From Nemophila menziesii (taxonomy: Eukaryota; Streptophyta; Magnoliopsida; Boraginales; Hydrophyllaceae): a stretch of DNA of 64,000 nt. The position numbers were made by a program, and so were the translations under genes. Below, in pieces: positions 11,130-22,101 of this stretch. The notes under the pieces were generated by a model. It was given only the letters and a program-made list of their open reading frames with translations, had not been told where the DNA came from and made no database searches. Within the stretch, counting starts at the first letter, position 1. Every line of letters starts with the position of its first letter. The DNA is taken from contig JARWIR010000008.1 in assembly GCA_029959085.1 (NCBI GenBank), positions 8,432,001-8,496,000 of the forward strand, given 5' to 3'.

Positions 11130-11520
11130 TTTTTGGAGCAAAGAATGCACTCCGCGGACTACCCCATGGTCCGTGCCATGATCCGCGTGGTCAAAAACCC
11201 GTAACACGGGTTGCTACTACGGGTTTGATCCAGAAACCAGAAAAATTGCCGCGGACTACCCTCCGGTACACCGCACCATGGTCCGCGCCTAAAAAACGCG
11301 TACTACGGGGTGGGTGCCACGGGTATTTTGACGGAGTTCGCTACAGATGCCGCGGTGTACCCTCCGGTACACCGGACCCTAGTCCGCGAGCCAAATACCC
11401 GTACTACGGGGTCCTACCACGGGTTTCATCCAGTGAGCAAAAATTTTCGAGCATCAGATGTCGCGGACTACCCTGCGGTACACCCCATAGTCCGCAGCGC
11501 CGCCAGAGGAGAGAGAAAGT
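11130..11520 (+). repeat. GC-rich tandem repeat in element A
   Basis: About three diverged units of roughly 130 bp, each with a CCGCGG core, a ccggtacacc word, and a tacgggg/cacggg word. Several words are self-complementary, so strong hairpins are expected. The matching region of element C is 29890-30280. A forward frame (11036-11743) stays open across it, and the same frame is open in C. I do not count it as a gene. Confidence 0.75.
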
Positions 11521-11941
11521 TACGGGATTGAGTTATAAAGGAGGTATTAAGCTTATTATTCCGAATTTATTAAACCTTAACCCTCTTTTTCTTCTCCACA
11601 ACCTTCCTAACTCCATTGAAGCTCATCAAAACCTTCACCAATCACCAAAACACTACCCAATCATCAAGAAAAACACATCAAACCTTCTCTCCACATCATT
11701 ACAAGAGAGAATCAAACACCCAATCATCACCAAATCCAATTGAAGAATCAAGGAGCCAAATTTTGAAAAATTCATCCTACAATATCATAAATCCAAGCCA
11801 ACCCATTACAAATCCACCTCACCCACATAGAGATTAATCATCAATTCATATTTCCTAAGCCAAATCAAGCTTGTTCAACCATTAATTCAAGAGTTTAAAT
11901 TTCAAGGGTTGCTAAAGCTTTGAGTTGGGGGTTAATTGAGG
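11521..11941 (+). other. Element A leader of ORF2, C/A-rich
   Basis: A purine-poor leader rich in CAA, TCA and CCA words without a clear frame. It ends with a polypurine-like copy tttgagttgggggtt (11919-11933) just before the ORF2 ATG. B and C have the same arrangement. Confidence 0.55.
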
Positions 11942-13134
11942 ATGACTAATAGAACAACAATCTTAGCTAACAAGAGGGAGGTGAAGAGTAACAAGGGATT
12001 GGATTTAAACAAGAAGAAATCAATTGACAAAGGTGCTAGTTCTAAATCAAAGGGTAAAGATAAAGTGAAGAGTGGGAAACCTTCATATGATAGTAATGGT
12101 AAAAAGCTTTATTATTATGCAAAGGAGAAAACTCAACTTCAACAAGATCTTATACCTATAGAGAAAGTGGATACTTCAAAGGCTTTGAAGATTTCTGCAG
12201 AGAAACAATTGAAAGAGCTACCTTTTGCTTATGAGAAAGTATTCAAGGAAGAAGTGGGTACAGGAGAATACGCAAGATTCTTAGAGCTTGGTGAGAAATT
12301 GGGATGGTCTTCGTTCATGGTAAGTCGTTCTGAATTATGTCCTGAATTAGTTTTGGAGTTCTATTTAGGCCTCTTTAGCCGAGATAGTAATGGTGTTCCG
12401 ATTAGAGGAAAGATAGTTCCTTTCACAGTTGAGGAGATTAGGAACCACTTCAAGTTTAAGAAACTGAAAGGTTTTTGCAAATTTGAAGAAGCAGTTGCTA
12501 AGCGAAAAATCTTTGATGAGGAATTACTTTTTGAGCATGTATTAGACAAAGAGAAAGTGCAATCACATAAGGGAGAATTGAAGGCACCTTGGCCTTAAAA
12601 ATATCTTCAAGCAGATGCGCGAATTTGGCACAATTTTCTTATTCCTAATGTCTTTGGAAACACACGAGCTTGGGATGTGACTATGAAGAACGCTCTACTA
12701 TTGTACTGTATTTTGAGAGGAGAAGAGGTTGATGTGGCACAGTTGATCTATGAGGAGGTGATACGATTTCGGTCTCTCCTAAATCAGTTTATAATGTTAA
12801 ATTTCCAACTATGATCACGTGTCTGGTGCAAAAAGCGAATGTAGTATTGGGTGAAGAGGAGAAACTCGAATTTAAAGCAAGTTATATTGATAACGCTTGG
12901 ATCAAAGAAAGTCTTCGAAGAGCGGGGTACACGCAAGTCTCGAAGGAAGAAAAGGAGGAAAATTGGCAAGAGAAGATGGAGGAGCGTTTAACGAAACTTG
13001 AATCAGCTCAAACTTCCTTAGTCAATGATGTGGCACAAATCAACGCTAATCAAGTGCACATCATGAAACTCCTTGAGCAATTAACGAAAGGTCCAGCAAT
13101 TCCAACCTTGGATGTCAATGATGCGAGGCAATAG
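11942..13134 (+). pseudogene. Element A second ORF (Athila ORF2), broken
   Basis: The start MTNRTTI at 11942 matches the start of B's intact second ORF (MTNRTGD). The conserved middle reads EFYLGLFSRDSNGVPIRGKI, matching the domain called putative plant transposon protein (PF20167-like) that stands downstream of pol in Athila elements. A stop at 12596-12598 ends the first part (219 codons). Homology continues (IWHNFLIPNVFG) to a frameshift near 12770. The last part (12811-13134) encodes a likely coiled coil (LTKLESAQTSLVNDVAQINA). The function of this ORF is not established. An envelope role has been proposed for the position only, and I see no membrane segment. Confidence 0.85.
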
Positions 13135-13625
13135 CCTCGAGAATATGTTCTCTTTCTTCCCTACCATTTCTGTAAATATGCTTTTATCTGCTAATTTTAA
13201 TTTATGTTTTTTTATTCTTTTTCGAGTCGTGGGGACACGACTCATTTTTGAGTTTGGGGTGTGGGGATTCGTTGTCTCTCATCTCCATTTTTTCTGTTTT
13301 TTTTTGGGTGAAATTAAAATTTTTGATGCATGGGAATTAGATGTAGAATGTGTTTAATAGCTGGAAGCATAAACTCAGTAGATTAATGATAGTAAGTGAT
13401 ATGTTTATGAGCTATGTATTTGTATGCTTTGAGTATTTGCAGGAAAACACACATTGATAGTAAAGAAAAGATTAGTGAGCAATGCGATAGAAAGTATGTT
13501 CGATCTCAGGGAACCTTGAGAAGTGTGTAGGCCGTGAGATCCAAGCTAGTTGAAAAACCATATGATGAAAGTGCTAAAGGTAAGAAATTTTCTAAATTAC
13601 ATAGTGTAGAAAGTGATTAAGGCGG
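13135..13625 (+). other. Element A 3' non-coding region, first part
   Basis: It contains a perfect 8-bp stem with GGGA loop (GAGTCGTG 13224-13231, CACGACTC 13236-13243), directly followed by a polypurine-like run (ttttgagtttggggtg, about 13246-13261). B and C carry the same pair. The region stops at the insertion site of element B (GGCGG, 13621-13625). Confidence 0.7.
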
Positions 13626-15186
13626 TGATGTCTCCCTAATTGTTCTTATTTTCGACCCTTGGGAGACATCATTTTTGGTGTTTATTTAATTAATTTGATA
13701 GACTTTTGTACTAAATATTCAATAATCCGGAATTTCCTTTTTATTTCTAGCATTTTTAATTTATTAAACTTTTGCGCGTAATATTGGTATTTTTAGTGTA
13801 AAGTTTACAGGTTTTAGATGTTAGCTAGGAGAGGAATCCGAGGAGAAAGTCAAAGATCGTGAATTAGAGTCAGGACTTGAAGATAAATCCCGAAGATATT
13901 ATTTTTAGAGTTGAAAATCCATTTTCTAGGCCATAGATTGCTGATTTCGAGGTGCTTAAGCGATGATTTAGCTGTTGACCTTTGAAGAGAAAACATTCCT
14001 TATCGAGTTACGAAACTTTAGCAACTGGAATGAGGTCAATCGGAGTCATAACGCATCGGGAAAAGCCGTTTTAGTGAAGGTGTATCAGCAGTTACGGGAT
14101 TTTGGGCTTAGAAAGTGGGCTTGGACATTTAATTAATATTCTATTTTCTGGTCCAAGCCCTAAAACGAATTTATGCTTATAAAAGGAGGTCTGGACTTCT
14201 AGTTTTCACACAATTCACATTCCACAAGATTAAACACCAGAGAGAAGCAACAGAAGGAAGAAAGAAGAAGCTACAAGAGCTGGAGTGGGTCTATAGCTCC
14301 GTTCGTAGTCATTCCAATTCCGGAAATTAGGTTCTTTTTATATTTTAATTTTGTAAACAATATGAATTCCATTTCTTTTAATTTAGTTTTTAATTTTAAT
14401 ATGAGCTAAGCTTTTAATAGTGCTTGAGAACAAACAATTGGTGAATCTTAATTTTATGAAATAACGAATGTTGAATTTGGGTTTATATTAAATTAAATTA
14501 GATCGGGTTCATTACTCTTTTCGATAATTTGTGATTATTTACTGATTTTAGAGTCGCGAACTAAAATTAGGTATTAATATCTAAGCTATTCCACATATGT
14601 GGCGTGTGGATCATCCTGACGGAGGGTTTAGGTATAGAATTAATTATTCAATCTAGGATAAAAGCTATTGATTCTGACGAACTTAGCTAATTCTAGGGCC
14701 AATGAGGTAAAACACTTAAACATCCAACGGTGGATCATATTTACCCTGACGGGAATAGTGACACTTTAGGATCGCCTTATAGTCCACCCTGACGGGGGTA
14801 TAAGGAATTTAGAATCCCGACCATTGTAATTGACCAATTTAGCCCTTAAACAACATAAGTTAGGAAGTAAGATTAGGAGGATCCTTGCGTTCTCAATTAC
14901 TACATCTCATATTGCGTTTTCACTCATTTTACTTGCATCTTAACTTTTACTTGCATTTATAATTTGTCTTTCATTCATTAGTTTTAATAAACAAAACCAA
15001 ACAAACATTTTATTATCTTTTACTTTCATAAGTGCATCAATCACTACTTGCTAAACATTGTGATCAACCATCCGTCCTTGGAACGAATCTGATTTATCAG
15101 TTATTACTACTTGGGACAACCGTACACTTGCGGTTGTGGTTCGATTAGCATTTGCATTTATTTTTAGAACACACAAAGGACCACCA
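13626..15186 (+). repeat. Element B 5' LTR
   Basis: 1561 bp, TGATGTCTCCC to GGACCACCA. An 11-bp perfect inverted repeat (13626-13636 and 13661-13671) forms the LTR tip. The TATA box TATAAAAG lies at 14178-14185. Several cctgacgg words occur between 14610 and 14800. The same family forms the solo LTR at 51210-52781. Confidence 0.95.
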
Positions 15187-15192
15187 AGTTTT

Positions 15193-15210
15193 TGGCGCCG
15201 CTGCCGGGGA
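15193..15210 (+). promoter_or_regulatory. Element B primer binding site (tRNA-Asp type)
   Basis: Identical to the 18-base site of elements A and C, six bases after the LTR. It has the same single mismatch to tRNA-Asp. Confidence 0.85.
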
Positions 15211-15319
15211 CGGTAGCGTGTGACCACGGTGTTTATCCTTTAGTGATAGTGCATTTATTTTATTTTATCAGTTTTACGCTTTTTGTTTGTTAGCTTTTTC
15301 AGGTTTTTAGGTTTGGTGT

Positions 15320-18300
15320 ATGCGAAGAAGGCTATTCAAGGATCTAGAGCCAACACCTCCGATCCTTAGTAATCCAGAATCGTTGATCAGACTTGCTAAC
15401 AAGAGAAGAAGAGAACGAGAAGCTTTAGAAGTAGAAGAGCTAAGTAACAAAATGGAAGAAGTTCATCTTCAAGACAATCAACAAAATAATCAACTAGGCG
15501 CAGGTGGCCAACCTTTGGCTCCTGGCGTTATTCCTCCAGTTCCACCAGTGAATCCTAATCCTCCAGTCCAGATAGTGATGAATCATGATCCGTGGTTTAC
15601 TAATGGTCCTCTAGAAGTTCCATTCCGTGCTCCAGCTATAGGAGTAGGTGCTCCAGATATTAATGTTCCGCGTTTCCGTCCAGATTCGGGTATGTTAGCT
15701 CAGTTCCAGAATTTTGGTAATTTTCGTGGTAGACCATCAGAAGATCCTCTTAGGGCAGTACAGAAATTCAAACAGATATGTGATTCCTATATCACACAAG
15801 GGGTTTCAAGAGAACAGATGTACTTTGCTGCTTTTAAGTTCTTTGTTACTGAGGGAGCAAGTGAATGGCACGATACGCAAGATCCTACGAAGATTACTAA
15901 TTGGGACCAGTTAGAGATTGCTTTCTTTGACAGGTATTACCCAAGTAACATGAGGTTAGATGCTGAATTAGAGTTGACGCATTTTCGTCAAGAATATGAT
16001 GAAACTTTGGGTAAGAGTTGGACAAGATTTCAGATGTGTTTGCGTAAGGTTCCCAATCATGGCTTTTCAGAACAACAACAGTTAAAGATCTTTTATAGAG
16101 GCCTTGATGGAACTTCGAGAGAGAAATTGGATACGCTATGTGGTGCAGGTTTTCTTCAAGTTCAACCCGCTCATGCTAAGATCATTTTAGAGAGAACAGT
16201 TAAGAACGAAGTGGGGTGGAACTCAGTAAGAACACCAGTTAAGGGAGTGAATAATGTTGACATGGAAGAAAAATTTGCTACGCTTGAGAATAAGATTCAG
16301 AATACTATAGAGCAACAATTGAAGCAGCTTACTCTAGCTGTAAAAGAAGGATTTTCGGGTAAGAAGGTAGCTGTGCATGCTGCACAAGAGGTTTATATGT
16401 GTTCAATTTGTAAGGTAGATGATCATGATGAGGAAAGTTGTCCGAATAATCAAGAATCCGTGATGTTTATGTCTAACAGAGGTAATTTCAATTCAAGTGG
16501 TAATGGATATCAGCCTAACAGAAACCATCTTGGGTTTCAATACTCAAATCCTAATGGGGCAGCCAATCCTACCTACGCGTATCAGCCGCGTCCTCAAGGC
16601 AACAACTATAACCCAAGACCACACAACAATTATCAAGGAGGACAGTATCAAAACAATTATGTACAAAGGCAAGCTCCTCGGAATGTTCCTCAGAATACCT
16701 ACGATGAGAATTTAAACCAGAAAGCTTTACCTGCCCATCCACAAGAAGGAGTAATTACCCTTCAGAAAACCGTTGAAAATTTGATTGCTCTTCAAACACA
16801 AGCTTTGGAACGTCAAAACGCAGCCGAAGCGAATATGAAGATTTTCCAGAATCAGCTAAGCCAAATTAATAAACAGCTGAATCAGCGTCCACAAGGGCAA
16901 CTTCCTAGCGATACGGAAAATCCAACACAACGTGAAGAATGCAAGGCTGTTACATTAAGAAGCGGTAAGAACCTCCCTCCACCTCCTTTTCCCGTTATGA
17001 AAGAGAAAGAAGTTCCAAGAAAAGAAAAGGAAGTGAGTGAGAAAGGGAAAGAGAATGAGAAAGATAGTGAGGTTGAAGAAATAGAAAGACCAAGAGAAAT
17101 TCCGAAAAAGAGAGATGAAATCGTAAGCAATCGCCCTCCACCTCCGTTTCCATCGCGAGTTCAGAAAAAGGGTGATATGGCTGATTTTCAGAAGTTCTTT
17201 AATAGAGTGAAGGGTCTGAGTATTAATATTCCGTTACTTGAGGCGATTCGAGATATTCCTAAGTATACGAAGTTTTTGAAGAGGGCCCTCACTAACAAAA
17301 GGCCTTATTGTGATAATGAGATGATTGGCCTTCCTGAAGAGTGTAGTGTGATTTGTCAGAGTAAGTTACCTCCGAAGTTAGTTGATCCGGGGAGTTTCAC
17401 GATTCCCATATCGATTGGAGAAGAATGGAAAGGAAAGGCGTTATGTGATTTGGGGGCTAGCATCAATTTGATGCCCAAGTCAATCTTTGATAAGCTAAAA
17501 ATTGGAAACGCAAGACCCACCTCTATGGTCTTGCAAATGGCGGACAGGTCTCTTGCTCATCCTGAAGGCCGAATTGAGGATGTCCTTGTTAAGGCAGGTA
17601 CACTTATATTTCCTGTTGATTTCGTAATTCTTGAATACAATGCAGATAGAAATGTCCCCATTATTTTGGGTAGACCATTCCTAGCTACAGGAAGAACATT
17701 GATCGATGTAGAGAATGGCGAATTAACGATGAGGATACAAGATGAGGAAGTCAAATTCAATGTATTTCGAGCTATGAAATTCCCAGATTCTCAGGAAGAT
17801 TGCTTCAGAATGGATGTAGTAGAGCAAGCATCGCAAGAGGTATTTAATTGTTTAAATTTTGATGATATCTTGCAGGCTGCTTTGACATTAGATTCACCTG
17901 AGATGATGGAGGAGCTTACAGAAACAGTGGCAGCTCTCAATTCTGAAAATCCGAAATGTAGGCGTCTTGCCTATGAACCTGTGAGGGAACCGGGGGAGAT
18001 TATTCCTAAAAAGAAGCCTTCAATTGAATCTCCTCTGGAGTTGGAAGAAAAACCATTGCCATCACACTTGAGGTATGCATATTTGGGTACTAATGAAACT
18101 CTACCTGTTATTATTTCAGCTAATTTAACAGGTCCTCAAGAGGATAAACTGTTGCGTGTGTTGAGAGCCAACAAAGAAGCAATAGGTTGGACAATTGCTG
18201 ATATCAAAGGCATTAGTCCATCCTATTGTCAACACAAAATCATACTTGAAGATGTCAATGCACGCTCAGTTGAAGGTCAGAGAAGACTAATGCCCGCTAT

Positions 18301-20962
18301 GAAGGATGTGGTGAAGAAAGAGGTGATCAAGCTTTTAGATGCGGGGATTATTTATCCCAAATCGAGTAGTGAATGGGTGAGTCCGGTTCAGTGTGTACCG
18401 AAGAAAGGAGGAATGACAACAGTTCTTAATGATAAAAATGAAGCGATTCCTTCAAGAACGGTAGTTGGAGGGAGAGTTTGCATGGATTACAGAAAGCTGA
18501 ACAAGGCCACCAGAAAAGATCATTTCCCTTTGCCCTTCATCGATCAAATGTTAGATAAATTAGCCGGAAGAGAGTACTATTGTTTCTTGGATGGTTACTC
18601 CGGGTACAATCAAATTTACGTGGCTCCAGAAGACCAACATAAGACTACCTTTACATGCTCATTTGGTACTTTTGCATATCGCAGAATGCCATTTGGGTTG
18701 TGTAACGCTCCCGCTACTTTTCAAAGGTGTATGATGGCCATCTTCTGGGACATGATAGATAATTTCCTTGAAGTGTTTATGGATGATTTCTCCGTGTTTG
18801 GTGATGATTTTGATATATGTTTAGATAACTTGGAGAAAGTGTTAGTGAGATGCAAGGAAACAGATTTGGTGCTCAACTGGGAGAAGTGTCATTTCATGGT
18901 TCGCGAAGGTATCGTTCTTGGTCACAAAGTTTCGAGTGCTGGTTTAGAGGTTGATAGAGCGAAGATTGAGGTAATTAAAACTCTTCCCCCTCCTGTTTTT
19001 GTTAAAGGGGTAAGGAGTTTTCTGGGCCATGCTGGCTTTTATAGGCGATTTATTAAGGATTTTTCTAAGATGGCTAAACTGTTATGCAACTTACTCGAAA
19101 AGGATTGCAAATTCCTTTTTGATGAAGCTTGTTTAGCGGCCTTCAAAGCAATCAAGGAAAAACTCATTTCTGCTCCTATAGTGATACCTCCAGATTGGAA
19201 TTTACCGTTTGAGGTTATGTGTGATGCGAGTGATTTGTGTATGGGAGATGTATTGGGACAGAGAAAAGAGAAAGTTTTTCATTCAATTTACTGTGCTAGT
19301 AAAACTTTTAGTGGTGCTCAGATTAATTACACAGTTACAGAAAAGGAGTTGCTAGCAGTTGTCTATTCGTTTGATAAATTTCGCTCTTATCTTCTTGGAG
19401 CGAAAGTTATTGTTTATACAGATCATTCCGCGATCAGATTTCTTATGGAGAAGAAAGATCAAAAACCAAGGTTAATCAGATGGGTCTTATTGCTTCAAGA
19501 GTTCGATTTAGAGATCAAAGATAGAAAGGATTGTGAGAATCAGGTAGCAGATCATCTATCGCGCTTAGAGGGTTCAGAGATTAATAGTGGTACTGAAGCA
19601 GTTAGAGAAGAGTTTCCTGATGAGAGTTTGTTCGTTGTTCGAGATTATGAGGCTCCGTGGTATGCAGATATTGCGAATTTAGTGGTGAGTGGTGTTTTTC
19701 CTAAAGGTTCTACTTATCAAGAAAGAAATAGGTTAGCTCATCGGGCTAGACAGTTCTTTTGGGAGGATCCTTTCCTCTATAAAGTTTGTGCTGACCAAAT
19801 GATACGAAGATGTGTAGCAAGGGAAGAGACTCAAGCCATTATAGCTGGATGCCATGATTCACTATATGGAGGACATTTCAAAGGAGATAGAACTGCTGCG
19901 AAGGTATTTCAATCAGGTTTTTACTGGCCTTCTCTTATTAAAGATTGTCATGAATATGTTAAGAAATGTACGAGATGCCAGTTTACCGGAAACATATCTA
20001 AGAGGGATGAGATGCCACGTAATAATGTATTAGAAGTTGAGATATTCGATGTTTGGGGTATAGACTTTATGGGTCCTTTCGTTCCTTCTAATGGTAACCT
20101 CTACATCTTGTTAGCTGTTGATTATGTGTCTAAGTGGGTAGAAGCGGTGGCTTTACCTACTAATGATTCACGAGTGGTGATCAAGTTCTTGAAATCACAT
20201 ATTTTCACTAGACATGGCACACCTAGAGTGATTATTAGCGATGGAGGATCTCATTTCGTTAATAAATATCTAATAACTGTTCTAGAGAAGTATGGAGTAA
20301 GACACCGTGTATCTACCGCATACCATCCACAATCCAATCGTCAAGCTGAAGTTTCAAATCGTGAAGTCAAGTCAATCCTAGAGAAAACCGTTGGTCCTAC
20401 AAGAAAAGATTGGTCAATGAAGTTAGATGATGCGTTGTGGGCCTATCGTACTGCGTTTAAAACTCCAGTTGGTGCATCTCCTTATCGAATGGTGTATGGT
20501 AAGGCTTGTCACTTACCTTTAGAGCTTGAAATGGGTGCCTATTGGGCAATTGCGCAGTTGAACTTAGATCCTATCTTAGCCGGAAAGAATCGTATGATGA
20601 AGCTTAATGAACTCGACGAATTCCGATTGCATGCTTATGAAAATGCTAAACTTTACAAAGAAAACACAAAGAAATGGCATGACAATCGGATTCGTACAAA
20701 GAACTTCGAAGTGGGGCAAAAAGTATTAAAGTATAATTCAAAGTTCAGCAATTTTCCGGGTAAGTTAAGATCTAAGTGGTCAGGTCCATACATTGTGACC
20801 AAAGTTACACCTCATGGGGCAATAGAAATAGAACATCCGCTGGAGAACCGTACCTTTATGGTGAACTGTCATAGATTAAAGATATATCATGGAGGTGAAG
20901 ATACCAATCGCTCGGAAGATCCATATCCCGGGGAGGTCATGTACCTCCGCGAGAATCCTTAG
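15320..20962 (+). CDS. gag-pol: Element B Gag-Pol polyprotein, intact
   Basis: An uninterrupted frame of 1880 codons from the first ATG after the PBS. Domains in order: gag (about residues 150-275, [18 protein letters not shown]); CCHC knuckle [14 protein letters not shown] near 360; aspartic protease [13 protein letters not shown] near 709 and [11 protein letters not shown] with [20 protein letters not shown] near 1052 and catalytic [10 protein letters not shown] near 1153; RNase H with MCDASD near 1300, TEKELLAV and YTDHSA near 1368; integrase HHCC zinc domain near 1505-1560; core with GIDFMGP near 1580, ISDGGSHF near 1639 and the glutamate of [10 protein letters not shown] near 1675; and a C-terminal domain ([11 protein letters not shown]) truncated versions of which appear in A. 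All catalytic acids that I can check are present. The RT wording is typical of the Athila lineage. Confidence 0.95.
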   Translation: MRRRLFKDLEPTPPILSNPESLIRLANKRRREREALEVEELSNKMEEVHLQDNQQNNQLGAGGQPLAPGVIPPVPPVNPNPPVQIVMNHDPWFTNGPLEVPFRAPAIGVGAPDINVPRFRPDSGMLAQFQNFGNFRGRPSEDPLRAVQKFKQICDSYITQGVSREQMYFAAFKFFVTEGASEWHDTQDPTKITNWDQLEIAFFDRYYPSNMRLDAELELTHFRQEYDETLGKSWTRFQMCLRKVPNHGFSEQQQLKIFYRGLDGTSREKLDTLCGAGFLQVQPAHAKIILERTVKNEVGWNSVRTPVKGVNNVDMEEKFATLENKIQNTIEQQLKQLTLAVKEGFSGKKVAVHAAQEVYMCSICKVDDHDEESCPNNQESVMFMSNRGNFNSSGNGYQPNRNHLGFQYSNPNGAANPTYAYQPRPQGNNYNPRPHNNYQGGQYQNNYVQRQAPRNVPQNTYDENLNQKALPAHPQEGVITLQKTVENLIALQTQALERQNAAEANMKIFQNQLSQINKQLNQRPQGQLPSDTENPTQREECKAVTLRSGKNLPPPPFPVMKEKEVPRKEKEVSEKGKENEKDSEVEEIERPREIPKKRDEIVSNRPPPPFPSRVQKKGDMADFQKFFNRVKGLSINIPLLEAIRDIPKYTKFLKRALTNKRPYCDNEMIGLPEECSVICQSKLPPKLVDPGSFTIPISIGEEWKGKALCDLGASINLMPKSIFDKLKIGNARPTSMVLQMADRSLAHPEGRIEDVLVKAGTLIFPVDFVILEYNADRNVPIILGRPFLATGRTLIDVENGELTMRIQDEEVKFNVFRAMKFPDSQEDCFRMDVVEQASQEVFNCLNFDDILQAALTLDSPEMMEELTETVAALNSENPKCRRLAYEPVREPGEIIPKKKPSIESPLELEEKPLPSHLRYAYLGTNETLPVIISANLTGPQEDKLLRVLRANKEAIGWTIADIKGISPSYCQHKIILEDVNARSVEGQRRLMPAMKDVVKKEVIKLLDAGIIYPKSSSEWVSPVQCVPKKGGMTTVLNDKNEAIPSRTVVGGRVCMDYRKLNKATRKDHFPLPFIDQMLDKLAGREYYCFLDGYSGYNQIYVAPEDQHKTTFTCSFGTFAYRRMPFGLCNAPATFQRCMMAIFWDMIDNFLEVFMDDFSVFGDDFDICLDNLEKVLVRCKETDLVLNWEKCHFMVREGIVLGHKVSSAGLEVDRAKIEVIKTLPPPVFVKGVRSFLGHAGFYRRFIKDFSKMAKLLCNLLEKDCKFLFDEACLAAFKAIKEKLISAPIVIPPDWNLPFEVMCDASDLCMGDVLGQRKEKVFHSIYCASKTFSGAQINYTVTEKELLAVVYSFDKFRSYLLGAKVIVYTDHSAIRFLMEKKDQKPRLIRWVLLLQEFDLEIKDRKDCENQVADHLSRLEGSEINSGTEAVREEFPDESLFVVRDYEAPWYADIANLVVSGVFPKGSTYQERNRLAHRARQFFWEDPFLYKVCADQMIRRCVAREETQAIIAGCHDSLYGGHFKGDRTAAKVFQSGFYWPSLIKDCHEYVKKCTRCQFTGNISKRDEMPRNNVLEVEIFDVWGIDFMGPFVPSNGNLYILLAVDYVSKWVEAVALPTNDSRVVIKFLKSHIFTRHGTPRVIISDGGSHFVNKYLITVLEKYGVRHRVSTAYHPQSNRQAEVSNREVKSILEKTVGPTRKDWSMKLDDALWAYRTAFKTPVGASPYRMVYGKACHLPLELEMGAYWAIAQLNLDPILAGKNRMMKLNELDEFRLHAYENAKLYKENTKKWHDNRIRTKNFEVGQKVLKYNSKFSNFPGKLRSKWSGPYIVTKVTPHGAIEIEHPLENRTFMVNCHRLKIYHGGEDTNRSEDPYPGEVMYLRENP

Positions 20963-21179
20963 AAGCGTGAGGTAACCCGTCGAGCTTAACGACGTTAAAC
21001 AAAAGCCAATTCATTGTATATTAGCTGAGTTTTTACATTTTTGGCAATTTAGATTAGTTTGATTTTCGTAATTTTATTGTTTTTATTAAGAAATGAGGAA
21101 GGGTAGTTGTTTTTGATAATTTCAGGGGTAAAAAGGACTTGAGTTTGGGGTCGATTTGGCGAAAACAGAAGAAAAAGAG
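20963..21179 (+). other. Element B spacer after pol
   Basis: Non-coding. It contains a polypurine-like word cttgagtttggggtc (21138-21152), one of five such copies in B. Confidence 0.55.
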
Positions 21180-21710
21180 GTTGGATGTCCAGGAGAAACC
21201 GGGAACCCGGTTTCGCGAAACCGGGAACCCGTATTTGGAGCTGGTACCACCCTCCTCAACGCAACATGGGGCGTCTCGGTTCACGACACAGCGTCGGAAC
21301 CGGGTACCCGGTTTTGGTGCTGTGATTTCTGAAAATCTCTGACCCAGCGTCTTGGTGGTTTGCGTTTTCGTGCGTTTTGATTCGCGCCATCGACACAAAT
21401 CCGGGTACCCGCATTTGGCAGAACCGGGTACCCGGTTTCGGAGCTGTAATCTTCCAAAAGTTCTGACCCGGCGTTTTGAGGTGCTGCGTTTTGGCGCGTT
21501 TTGACTCGCGCCATCGAGAAAATCCGGGAACCCGCATTCCACAGAACCGGGTACCCGGTTTCGGCGAGTAAAATCTCTGACCCCGCGTCTTGAGATCTAG
21601 CGTGTTGGTGCGTTTTGAAAAAAAAAAAAAAGAGTCCATAATTGTTTTTCCGCGCCGTCACAGCGACGCGGAACCGGGAACCCGGTTTTCCAAAACCGGG
21701 AACCCGGTTT
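21180..21710 (+). repeat. Element B tandem repeat with CCGGGTACCCGG palindromes
   Basis: Diverged units of about 125 bp, clearest at about 21361-21485 and 21486-21608. Each contains two palindromic words of the type aaccgggtacccggttt plus gcgttttgactcgcgcc. Simpler pairs occur at 21200-21230, 21670-21710 and again at 24200-24240. Several minus-strand frames are open at once here, which reflects the repeat and not genes. Confidence 0.8.
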
Positions 21711-22101
21711 GAAAGCTGTGAGAGGCGGTTTTGGGTGTTTTAACCTAGTTTTCTTAACCTCTTCTGCAAGTTTTTACCTAAAACGCACTAATAGCCTCCC
21801 CACCTCCGAAAATCATCAACACAAACACTATATATCATCAAATCCTACCCTCTTTCACCACAAAAACATAAGATCAACTCACCTCCTCTCCAAAATAACA
21901 TCAAATCCTTAGTTTTTCCCAAGATTCTTCTTCACCCAATTCCTTAAATTAAACCCAATTCTTTCTTGTCCCATACAAATTAACCAAGACCCATCTCATA
22001 TTTCACCTATTTCTTAAATTCTTAAACCTCAAAACATCAAAATTCTAAACTTTTCCCTAAGCTTTTCATTATTTGAAGTTTTGAGTTTGGGGTGAAAAGA
22101 G
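21711..22101 (+). other. Element B leader of ORF2
   Basis: C/A/T-rich leader without a frame. It ends in ttgagtttggggtg (22081-22094), directly before the ATG at 22102. Confidence 0.55.

Noticed and set aside
21054..21661. Three overlapping minus-strand frames of 126-162 codons
   Set aside because: They overlap each other in the GC-rich repeat of element B and have no conserved counterpart in A or C.
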